Of a stretch of 64,000 bases of DNA, positions 44,466 to 51,711 are shown piece by piece (positions within the stretch are counted from its first letter, which is position 1; each line of letters starts with the position of its first letter). This DNA is from Peribacillus kribbensis DSM 17871 (GTDB lineage: Bacteria; Bacillota; Bacilli; Bacillales; DSM-1321): the NCBI RefSeq assembly GCF_000430765.1, contig NZ_KE387242.1, forward strand, positions 62,001 through 126,000. The letters are read 5' to 3'. A model generated the notes under the pieces. It saw nothing but the letters and a program-made list of their open reading frames with translations. It made no database searches and had not been told where the DNA came from. The position numbers and the translations under genes were made by a program.

Positions 44466-44978
44466 ATGACGTATACGTATATAATCCGTAAAGCTATTGA
44501 AAGTGACGCTGAACAAATTTTGGAGCATATAAAGAAGGTGTTGCGTGAAAATTCAAGTTTTATGGCCACTTCTTTAGAGGAATTTACTACTACGATCGAT
44601 CAGCAAAAGGAATGGATTAACGCACAGAGTACACTAGGGCTTCTTTTGGTTGCTGAAGTTAATGGGATTATAATCGGTATGCTGAATTTCCGTTTGTCTC
44701 CCCGCAAAAAATTTAGTCATCAAGGTATGTTTGGAATGAGTATACAAGAACGATTTACCAGCCAAGGGATAGGGGGTGCCTTAATAAATGAACTTCTGAA
44801 TTGGGCGAAGGAAGATAAAAGGGTGGAAAAGATTTCTCTTGAGGTATTTTCCAATAACGAACGTGCCATTCATTTATATACCAAGATGGGGTTTAGAGAA
44901 GAGGGAAGAAGAATCAAACAAGCCAAATTAAGTCCGGGTGAATATGTGGATGATATTTTGATGAGTATATTTGTTTGA
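44466..44978 (+). CDS. GNAT-family N-acetyltransferase
   Basis: 170 residues. GMFGMSIQERFTSQGIGGAL (motif A), LEVFSNNERAIHLYTKMGF (motif B) and a tail EYVDDILMSIFV. Closely follows the RimJ/RimL-like style used on amines or peptides. ATG after CCTGGAGGACTCCTGA. Substrate unknown; the pair of divergent GNATs is not an operon. Confidence 0.88.
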   Translation: MTYTYIIRKAIESDAEQILEHIKKVLRENSSFMATSLEEFTTTIDQQKEWINAQSTLGLLLVAEVNGIIIGMLNFRLSPRKKFSHQGMFGMSIQERFTSQGIGGALINELLNWAKEDKRVEKISLEVFSNNERAIHLYTKMGFREEGRRIKQAKLSPGEYVDDILMSIFV

Positions 44979-45065
44979 TTGTAATAAGGCTCTGTTATGA
45001 TTATGAATCTTTAATGGTTTTTCGTGCAGCTATGAAAGTTAAGAAAAAATGGGGTGAGTCTTAAC

Positions 45066-45179
45066 GTGAGTAATGGAGCTTTTGTAGCTATTTTTGCAAG
45101 TTTTATAGGTGCCTTTGTTTGTATTACGGCTGCCATTAAAATGAGAAAAGGTAAAAAGAATAAACTTGGACCCGGCTGA
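45066..45179 (+). CDS. Small membrane peptide (37 aa)
   Basis: GTG start after GGGGTGAGTCTTAAC. MSNGAFVAIFASFIGAFVCI followed by a basic tail (KMRKGKKNKLGPG). One helix plus Lys/Arg tail resembles type I toxin-like or holin-like peptides, but the family signature is not clear. Confidence 0.45.
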   Translation: MSNGAFVAIFASFIGAFVCITAAIKMRKGKKNKLGPG

Positions 45180-45209
45180 TGGTATAAAACTGTAAAGTAA
45201 GGTGATTGC

Positions 45210-45374
45210 TTGAACATTTTTGACTATATGTTTACAGCCCTGGGTATAATGGCCGTTCATTACTTTTTTGAGAAGGAGAAGTATGAGGGAAGAAGGTATT
45301 ATCACTTCATCATAGAATATGGCATATGGTTCATACTGATTTTTGTGGTAGACAAAATAGGTAAGATATTTTAG
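45210..45374 (+). CDS. Small membrane protein (54 aa)
   Basis: TTG start after AAGGTGATTGC. Two hydrophobic segments (FDYMFTALGIMAVHYFF and GIWFILIFVVDKIGKI) around a charged loop (EKEKYEGRRYYH). It lies 30 bp after the 37-codon gene, possibly in the same transcript. No known family. Confidence 0.4.
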   Translation: MNIFDYMFTALGIMAVHYFFEKEKYEGRRYYHFIIEYGIWFILIFVVDKIGKIF

Positions 45375-45613
45375 GCTATCGGATTGTTCCGGCAGCTTTT
45401 TTGTTTATGAAACCACAATTTTCTGAGTTCATCGGCACATTCTAACTCTTACCCTGGGGATGCTTTCTATAAAATAGGCTGTTTTCGCAGACGTTGTTTC
45501 TTTGGTACCAGGTGGTTGATTTCCGCCTTCAGTCAACTGATTTAACAAGGAGTTCCCCTCTCAGAACTCTTTAAAAACCCAATCTATTAGAAAAGCCATA
45601 AAAAATAAGAAAC

Positions 45614-45656
45614 AAAAAAAGGGACCACTTCAAAGTAATGAAGGGATCCCTTTTTC
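45614..45656. terminator. Hairpin terminator, shared
   Basis: GGGACCACTTCA and TGAAGGGATCCC arms with T5 on the plus side and A7 on the minus side; ends the lactonase/ADH operon. Before it, at 45474-45501, AGGCTGTTTTCGCAGACGTT repeats a motif seen at 23403. Confidence 0.75.
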
Positions 45657-45657
45657 G

Positions 45658-46863
45658 TTAATGTGCAGCAGGCACAGTACCTGTTTGTGGTTCAGTCACT
45701 TTACCAGTAAAAGCCGCCCGATAAATCTCCCGAATATCGTTTTCTTCTAATGGAAGCGGGCTTCTGGCAAGCAGTCTTTTTTGTTTGACTCCATCCTGTG
45801 TGAGGCTTTCGAGAGCTGATTCAGGAATATTGAATTCGGAAAGTGTGGCTGGAATGCCAACGTCTTTTACCAGACGTTCCAGCTCCTCGACACATTTATA
45901 GGAGGCTTCTTCATCGGAAAGGAAGCTGGAGTTTCCTCCCAGTGCATTTAGGATGTCAGCCATTCTTGTTTGGCAGCTGTTTCGGATGTAGCCCATGACA
46001 TAAGGCAGAAGGACCGCGTTTGATTCGCCGTGCGCCAGATGGAATTGGCCGCCAAGAGGATAGGCAAGGGCATGCACCCCGGCAACTCCTGCATTAAAAA
46101 AGGCAAGACCGGCCATATAGCTTCCGCTGCTCATGTCCATGCGGGCTTGTTTGTCATTTCCATCTTGGACTGCTTTTCTTAGAGAGCGTGCGATCAATCG
46201 AATGGCCTGAAGGGCGAGCCCGTCAGATACAGGGCTCGCATTTACGGAAACGTATGCCTCCACCGCATGTGTCAGGGCGTCAATTCCCGTAGCCGCTGTG
46301 ACGCGCGGCGGGACAGATACGGTCAATTCGGGATCGACAATTGCGACATCGGCCAGCAAATGATCATGAGTGACCACATCTTTGGTCGTTTCCAGGGAAA
46401 GAACCGAGATATTGGTCACCTCCGAGCCTGTTCCAGATGTGGTAGGAATGAGAATTTTAGGCAGGCCTTTTTTCTCCACTTTCCTGCTTCCGCTCAAATT
46501 TAAATAGTCGGCAGCCGATCCTTCATGCACGGCCAGCACTGCGGCCAGCTTAGCCAAGTCGAGTGCGCTTCCGCCGCCCACGCCCACGACCATATCAAAA
46601 GCGCCCTCTTTTGTAAACGCTACCAATTTTTCGCCTGTTTCAAGCGGAGGTTCCGGTACCACTTCTGTATAGAGAATCACTTCGTAGCCGCTTTCCTTCA
46701 AAGGTTCGGTGACTTTATCCACCAATCCTATTTTTGCGAGCATCGGGTCTGTTACGACAAGAATCTTTTCGGCTTGATATTTTTTTACTTCGGGTACAAG
46801 GTTCTCGAGTGAGCCCCAGCCTGTAAAACTCAACGGCTGGAAAGCTAATCTAGAAATGCTCAT
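45658..46863 (-). CDS. Iron-containing alcohol dehydrogenase (hydroxy-acid type)
   Basis: 401 residues, group III Fe-ADH. NAD-binding VGVGGGSALDLAKLAAVL and TTSGTGSEVTNISV. Metal-binding region includes AATGIDALTHAVEAYVS and the His-rich AGVHALAYPLGGQFHLAHGE. Related enzymes oxidise 4-hydroxybutyrate or 1,2-diols and butanol. It lies 12 bp downstream of the lactonase-like gene with AAGGAGGATCACAC before its ATG, so the two are co-transcribed. The pair resembles Agrobacterium BlcB (hydroxybutyrate dehydrogenase) with BlcC. The substrate is inferred. Confidence 0.9.
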   Translation of the reverse strand: MSISRLAFQPLSFTGWGSLENLVPEVKKYQAEKILVVTDPMLAKIGLVDKVTEPLKESGYEVILYTEVVPEPPLETGEKLVAFTKEGAFDMVVGVGGGSALDLAKLAAVLAVHEGSAADYLNLSGSRKVEKKGLPKILIPTTSGTGSEVTNISVLSLETTKDVVTHDHLLADVAIVDPELTVSVPPRVTAATGIDALTHAVEAYVSVNASPVSDGLALQAIRLIARSLRKAVQDGNDKQARMDMSSGSYMAGLAFFNAGVAGVHALAYPLGGQFHLAHGESNAVLLPYVMGYIRNSCQTRMADILNALGGNSSFLSDEEASYKCVEELERLVKDVGIPATLSEFNIPESALESLTQDGVKQKRLLARSPLPLEENDIREIYRAAFTGKVTEPQTGTVPAAH

Positions 46864-46875
46864 GTGTGATCCTCC

Positions 46876-47724
46876 TTACTCATAGTGTCCTTCGGTGGAT
46901 TTACGGAAGGTGTTAAATTGGTTCGCATCATGACCGAACCAGACCTGTGAATTGGTTTCATTTGCAATTCTGCGGATTTTTTCCACCGCGCTGTTATAAC
47001 CAAGAGAATCATAGATGATGCCGGGCGGCTTGACGGGAGGGCCGAAGCTTTCGGCTGTATAAATGGCATCGGAAGCCAAAATAATTCCGCCGGTTTCAGG
47101 CAGATCCACATGAAGTCCGAGCATTCCCCAGGCATGGCCGCTGCCGAAGTTCAGGATCTTGATTCCAGGTGCAAGTTCCAGATTGTCCTCCTGGCGCTTG
47201 ATGGTACGCCACTGAAGATTGTTTTTAATCCATGCATCGATGTCAGCCCAGACATAGGCTCCTTCCTTTTGGTTGCGGGCATAGCTCTGAAGGGTTCCGT
47301 TAAACTCGTCCTCATGTACGATAATCGTCGCATTGGTGAACATTTCCAGGCATCCGGCATGGTCAAGGTGAAGATGGGATGCGACAACATACTTGATATC
47401 TTCAGGACGAACCTTTAATTGTTCGAGACGATGGTGAAGGTAGCACTCTTCGCTCATGGCAATCGGGAACATCTTTTGGGTAGCCTCCGACCAGCGGCCG
47501 TCTGGTCCCATGGAATTTGGATTGCATGCTGTATCGAAGAGGATTTTCCCTTCCGGATGATCGATTAATACAGTGTAGACGGGGAATTCCACAAATTCAG
47601 CCGGTGCATGGGGGTTATTGCTGGTCGCTGGATTATGCATGGCAATCATCCAATTCTTGTCCATCCTCATTCGGCCATTATCCATTACATACAGCTTGGG
47701 AGTTGCTTTTATAATATTTGTCAT
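46876..47724 (-). CDS. Metallo-beta-lactamase-fold lactonase (AttM/BlcC- or AiiA-like)
   Basis: 282 residues; ATG 47724 chosen because TAGGAGGATCAGG precedes it. Zn motif SHLHLDHAG (His117, His119, Asp121, His122) and downstream GSGHAWGMLGL, LASDAIYTAE and VWFGHDANQF supply the remaining ligands. Overall size and the FVEFPVYTVLIDHPEGKILF start fit N-acyl homoserine lactonases and gamma-butyrolactonases. Position in an operon with an Fe-ADH favours a lactone-degrading catabolic role over quorum quenching. First gene after a sigma-54 promoter. Confidence 0.85.
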   Translation of the reverse strand: MTNIIKATPKLYVMDNGRMRMDKNWMIAMHNPATSNNPHAPAEFVEFPVYTVLIDHPEGKILFDTACNPNSMGPDGRWSEATQKMFPIAMSEECYLHHRLEQLKVRPEDIKYVVASHLHLDHAGCLEMFTNATIIVHEDEFNGTLQSYARNQKEGAYVWADIDAWIKNNLQWRTIKRQEDNLELAPGIKILNFGSGHAWGMLGLHVDLPETGGIILASDAIYTAESFGPPVKPPGIIYDSLGYNSAVEKIRRIANETNSQVWFGHDANQFNTFRKSTEGHYE

Positions 47725-47821
47725 CCTGATCCTCCTATAGTACGGTTTCAACCGTTACGAATTTTTCTTTCAAAAGCTTTCAGCCCCTAATTAAATCCTC
47801 CACCTCCTTTATGAAAATTAA

Positions 47822-47837
47822 TGCAAGATTTGTGCCA
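47822..47837 (-). promoter_or_regulatory. Sigma-54 (-24/-12) promoter
   Basis: On the minus strand TGGCACAAATCTTGCA: GG and GC are separated by exactly ten bases, as required. It lies ~100 bp before the lactonase start and faces it. The divergent gene encodes a sigma-54 activator. Confidence 0.85.
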
Positions 47838-47890
47838 TGCTGCGAAATGGCTATATATTCGCAATCATTCAACAACTGAAGTATGATAAT

Positions 47891-47972
47891 GGTGACAGAA
47901 TTCACCAACAACATACATACATATATAAAAAATGGCGGTGATGATTTTCACCAGGCGGTGACAAATTTCACA
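47891..47972. promoter_or_regulatory. Three GGTGA-N6-TTCACC-type palindromes (activator sites)
   Basis: GGTGACAGAATTCACC (47891-47906), GGTGATGATTTTCACC (47937-47952) and GGTGACAAATTTCACA (47957-47972). They lie 55-150 bp upstream of the -24 element and overlap the leader of the regulator gene. This is the expected layout for enhancer sites of the adjacent sigma-54 activator, with autoregulation. Confidence 0.75.
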
Positions 47973-47992
47973 TAGCGAAAGGAGGGAAACGG

Positions 47993-49666
47993 ATGAGCCA
48001 ATTCATAACGATTGATCCAGATCTTATATTTTCATCTATGACAAATGGAATCATTGTGGTCGACAGGAATACGAAGGTTTTACTGATGAATGCTGCTGCC
48101 CGGAAGCTCTTGAACGTAGAAGAAGGATATGCCGGGAAAGAAATCCACCAATTTGTGCCCAATACTGAGGTGCAAAAGGTGCTGGAAAGTGGAGAGAGCA
48201 CGATTGGCGTTAAAATGACGATAAACGATGTGCCTTGCATGGTGAATCGAACCCCGATGTACCGTGATGAGCAATTGACAGGTGTTGTGAGTGTGATTCA
48301 GGATATTTCCCAGATGGAACATTATCATTCCATTATGAAGAATATGGAGAGAATCATAGAGTTCTCCATGGATGGAATTTATGTGGTCAATAAAGAAGGC
48401 GAAACTTTATTAGTGAATTCAGCTTACGAACATATTACAGGGTTCGGGAGAGAGGAACTGATTGGGAATCATATGGCACATCTGATGGAACAGGGCTATT
48501 TTGACCAATCTGTCTCACTGCTCGTTTTAGAAAAGAAAAGGCAGGTTTCCATCCTGCAGAATATTGGCGGCAGGAAAGAAGTCATTGTCACAGGGAATCC
48601 GGTGTTTGATGAAGCAGGGGACATTCATATGGTCGTAACCAGTGTCCATGATATTACCCAGCTGAATGAAATGAATCATGAATTAATGAAAGCAAAAAGC
48701 TTTTCGGAAATGAGCCGTAATCGCTATTCATACTCCATGGATGGAACGGATGAAGAGGTAATTTTTGAAAGCGGGCAAATGAAAGAAATCATAAACAAAG
48801 TAAGACAGGTGGCAGGCTTTCCGACCACTATTCTCCTCACTGGTCCGTCCGGTACCGGGAAAGAGGTTATTGCCAACTTAATTCATCATGTAAGCACCCG
48901 GAAGGACAAGCCGTTCATCAAGGTCAACTGCGGTGCCATTCCAGAGCCGCTTTTAGAATCCGAGCTGTTTGGCTATGAAAAAGGGGCCTTTACGGGTGCC
49001 AGGCAGGAAGGGAAAATCGGTTTGCTGGAGCTCGCCGATCAAGGGACCGTCCTGCTCGACGAGGTAGGTGAATTGCCGTTATCTCTGCAGGTAAAAATGC
49101 TGAGAGTTCTTCAGGAAAAACAAATCCAGCGGATCGGAAGCAGCAAAGCCAAACAACTGGATATCCGGATTATTTCTGCCACCAACAGGAATCTAAAGAA
49201 AATGGTGGAGCAGGGGGAATTCCGTGAAGATTTGTATTATCGGCTCCAGGTAGTAGAGCTGCACATCCCGCCTTTGAAAGAACGCCCGGAGGATATCGAG
49301 ATCCTGATCGATCACTTCTTTTCGTATTTCTGCCGGCTCTATCATATACATAAATCACTATCTCATGAGACGAAATCCATTCTGTACAGCTATCATTGGC
49401 CCGGGAATGTCAGGGAATTAAGGAATTTGGCAGAAAGCATGGTGGTGTCGGTTCCTTCTTTTAGTATTGAACCAAAAGATCTGCCGCCGCATTTTCATAC
49501 CATAGCACAGCCTGACACTCCTCCCAGCTTAAAGCTGCAGGTGGAACAATACGAAAAAAGATTGATCCTGGATGCCCTGCAAAAACACGGATCCATTCGA
49601 AAGGCAGCAGAATCACTAGGAGTAGATCACTCTACCATCGTAAAAAAACTGAAAAAATGGGAATGA
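47993..49666 (+). CDS. Sigma-54-dependent transcriptional activator with two PAS domains
   Basis: 557 residues. Two PAS-like sensor domains (about 10-105 and 118-225). AAA+ domain with Walker A GPSGTGKE (284-291), the sigma-54 contact loop GAFTGA (331-336) and Walker B TVLLDEVGELPL. A Fis-type HTH ends the protein (HGSIRKAAESLGVDHSTIVK). Arrangement as in BkdR/AcoR/PrdR activators of Firmicutes. Divergent from the lactonase/ADH operon and with palindromes between, it is the obvious regulator of that operon. The PAS ligand is unknown but may be the lactone or hydroxy acid. ATG after GAAAGGAGGGAAACGG. Confidence 0.94.
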   Translation: MSQFITIDPDLIFSSMTNGIIVVDRNTKVLLMNAAARKLLNVEEGYAGKEIHQFVPNTEVQKVLESGESTIGVKMTINDVPCMVNRTPMYRDEQLTGVVSVIQDISQMEHYHSIMKNMERIIEFSMDGIYVVNKEGETLLVNSAYEHITGFGREELIGNHMAHLMEQGYFDQSVSLLVLEKKRQVSILQNIGGRKEVIVTGNPVFDEAGDIHMVVTSVHDITQLNEMNHELMKAKSFSEMSRNRYSYSMDGTDEEVIFESGQMKEIINKVRQVAGFPTTILLTGPSGTGKEVIANLIHHVSTRKDKPFIKVNCGAIPEPLLESELFGYEKGAFTGARQEGKIGLLELADQGTVLLDEVGELPLSLQVKMLRVLQEKQIQRIGSSKAKQLDIRIISATNRNLKKMVEQGEFREDLYYRLQVVELHIPPLKERPEDIEILIDHFFSYFCRLYHIHKSLSHETKSILYSYHWPGNVRELRNLAESMVVSVPSFSIEPKDLPPHFHTIAQPDTPPSLKLQVEQYEKRLILDALQKHGSIRKAAESLGVDHSTIVKKLKKWE

Positions 49667-49750
49667 GTTATAAAAAACCAAACATAAAATTTCTCCTTGC
49701 GTGTATATATGGTTAATGTGTCAGAAAACAAAACAACAGGGGGTTTTTGG

Positions 49751-50236
49751 ATGTTTCAAAGCAGTGTCCGTTTGCCAAGAGTTTTCATTATGGGGATGAT
49801 CATTTTATCCCTTGCGATGGCGTTTATGTTTACGCCATTTGCCCAAAAGGCCAGCGCCAGTGTTTCATGGGGCCAGGAAGTGACTGAGGTGGCTAAGCTT
49901 TATAAGGGTGCCAAATACAAATGGGGCGGGACCACACCGGCAGGGTTTGATGCTTCTGGTTTCACTCAATTTATTTATAAGAAGTCGGCCGCCAAGATGA
50001 GTCTCCCGCGCACGGCAAAGGACCAATATAAGGCTGGGAAAGCCGTCAGTCAAAAGAACCTAAAAGAAGGCGATTTGGTATTCTTTAAAACAAACGGAAA
50101 AGACGTGTCCTTTGTCGGGATTTACTTAGGCAGCAGCAAGTTTATTGGTGCCACATCCCAGGGAGTGAGGGAGCAGTCCTTAACAACAAAGTATTGGAAA
50201 GACCGGTATGTGGGAGCGAAGCACCTTTTGCCTTGA
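49751..50236 (+). CDS. NlpC/P60-fold secreted protein lacking the catalytic triad
   Basis: 161 residues from ATG 49751 (CAGGGGGTTTTTGG upstream). A signal peptide (to about residue 37, ...AQKASA-S) is followed by one NlpC/P60 domain. YKWGGTTPAGFDASGFTQFI aligns with the usual WGG..P.GFDCSGF, but Cys is replaced by Ala68. DVSFVGIYLGSSKFIGATSQ aligns with the usual V.HVGIY-G...FIHA; both His are replaced, by Phe121 and Gly133. The rest of the fold (LPRTAKDQYKAG, LKEGDLVFFK) is well kept. It is therefore a pseudo-endopeptidase, probably a wall-binding or regulatory protein. Monocistronic, with a strong terminator. Confidence 0.88.
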   Translation: MFQSSVRLPRVFIMGMIILSLAMAFMFTPFAQKASASVSWGQEVTEVAKLYKGAKYKWGGTTPAGFDASGFTQFIYKKSAAKMSLPRTAKDQYKAGKAVSQKNLKEGDLVFFKTNGKDVSFVGIYLGSSKFIGATSQGVREQSLTTKYWKDRYVGAKHLLP

Positions 50237-50249
50237 TAGGGGCTATAAA

Positions 50250-50282
50250 GCAGGTGGAGAAAACCTCCACCTGCTTTTGTTG
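50250..50282 (+). terminator. Rho-independent terminator
   Basis: GCAGGTGGAG/CTCCACCTGC perfect arms with TTTT, 14 bp after the NlpC-like gene. Confidence 0.85.
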
Positions 50283-50297
50283 TGATGCGGGCCGACA

Positions 50298-50486
50298 AAT
50301 AAAGGGAGAAATTCCCCTTATTTCATTTTTATTATAAAAAAGTGTTCATATAAAGGGAGAAATTACCTTTATTTATCAAAGATACACTAATTTGAATGGT
50401 TTTTCTTTGGATAAGGGGAAAAGTTCCCTTTATTTCACTCGAAACGAGGTCCATTCTGAATTTAACGGTAAAATCTCCCCTTATTA
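50298..50486. repeat. Four-palindrome unit, copy B
   Basis: Palindromes start at 50298, 50350, 50411 and 50463 (spacings 52, 61, 52). Forms: ATAAAGGGAG-AATTCCCCTTAT-like in the first three; the fourth has TAACGGTAAAATCTCCCCTTA. Total 189 bp. Lies between the NlpC-like gene and the GH8 pseudogene. Confidence 0.85.
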
Positions 50487-50574
50487 TACTGTTCCTGCAC
50501 CGGCACACCCTTCCAAACTGAACCCGTTATACCTAATTTCTGGAAGGCTCTTCTTTCAAATTAATTCCGGGTAT

Positions 50575-51300
50575 TGAACGGTGGCCACCAAATTTTAAAG
50601 TTCCCGCTGTCATAAAGCAATCCTAGGATGTATAAGAATCCGGAATAATAGCGGCCGTGGCCAGTCGGGATCTCCGTATTCCACAGCTGGTTCACGAACT
50701 CCATTTTGTTGGGGTTCGTAGCTGAGATGGCGGATGCCGCATTCATGGATACCAGGCCTGGTGAGTGCTGCAGGGGTTCATACCAGACCAGATTGGTTTT
50801 GATCGGTGTGCCGTCAAGATGGTAACGGCTGTTGTACGTATCCATTCCCTGACTTTCAAAGGAAAGTGCTGCAGAGTGTTCGAGTATTTAGTCTGCCAAG
50901 GCTTTACACCGAACCATGCCGCATCAACATTCGCATTTGCGACGGCTCTCCAGGCATCCTCGTTAAAGTTATTGCTATACCCATCAGGACCGGCACCTTC
51001 CCAAGGCGCTTTGTAAGGGGTCCCGTTGAAATTGGAGTAGCATGGAACGAGCCCGGTCTGTGGGTTTGCTGCATTTTGCAATAGTTTCTCGCCGGCTGTA
51101 TAGGCTTTCTCCCAGAGATGCTTTCGGCTGGATTGACGGAAGCAAAGATACCATAAAATGCCGGCAGGCTGTAGGAAGGATCGGTGAACCCGATTGCACC
51201 AGGAGGGGAGAATGTAGGCAAGTACGTGTTCTTGTCAAACATATTCACGCCGCCGGAGTCCGCATTATGCCATATAAGAGCCTTTTTCAAAGCAGAGACC
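50575..51300 (-). pseudogene. GH8 glycosidase (exo-oligoxylanase-like), truncated and frameshifted
   Basis: Three frames rebuild the C-terminal two thirds of a family 8 glycoside hydrolase: YLPTFSPPGAIGFTDPSYSL, QNAANPQTGLVPCYSNFNGT, GPDGYSNNFNEDAWRAVANA and later MDTYNSRYHLDGTPIKTNLV, ending LYDSGNFKIWWPPFNTRN. The NNFNEDAWR stretch is typical of reducing-end xylose-releasing exo-oligoxylanases. The N-terminus with the acid catalyst is missing. A xylan-related relic that fits the intact GH3 gene at 60.4 kb. Confidence 0.75.
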
Positions 51301-51304
51301 GAAG

Positions 51305-51559
51305 ATGTATGTAAAACAATTACTGGCTTTAGCCAATTTAGAAGTTTTACACATTGAACCTTATTGGAAGATAAACGGATACTTTCAAGTTGAATTAGAG
51401 GGAAGGAATCCAACAATAGAAGAATTAAGTGAGCTTTTAAAGGATATTCCGAAAAAGTGGGTGACTCTTCCTGACAGTATCAGGATAATCATGATTATTG
51501 AAGGCTGTACGATGCTTCTTGCAAACCTTGAATTTATTGAAATTTCCCCTGATGATTAA
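51305..51559 (+). CDS. Hypothetical protein (84 aa), possibly 5'-truncated
   Basis: Frame begins at the breakpoint of the GH8 relic: MYVKQLLALANLEVLHIEPY, then GYFQVELEGRNPTIEELSEL and ending EFIEISPDD. No ribosome binding site is visible. The translation looks like a genuine small acidic domain, perhaps the tail of a larger gene cut at 51300. Not recognised. Confidence 0.4.
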   Translation: MYVKQLLALANLEVLHIEPYWKINGYFQVELEGRNPTIEELSELLKDIPKKWVTLPDSIRIIMIIEGCTMLLANLEFIEISPDD

Positions 51560-51711
51560 CAAGAAAGTACATTCCTTCATATTTTAACATATAATTACAA
51601 TTTTACTATTTTATCCCTATCGAATTATAAGTTTCACTTTATCCTCTGATTAAGACAGTTATATAATAATAGTTACATACATCCAGGGAGCTCAAACAGG
51701 GGGAATACATA

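Noticed and set aside
46876-47724. Naming the lactonase aiiA (quorum quenching)
   Set aside because: The Zn motif is shared by several lactonase types; operon context favours lactone catabolism, so no gene symbol was assigned.
50765-51314. Plus-strand ORFs over the GH8 relic
   Set aside because: The minus strand shows clear GH8 motifs; plus frames are Cys/Arg-rich shadows without ribosome binding sites.
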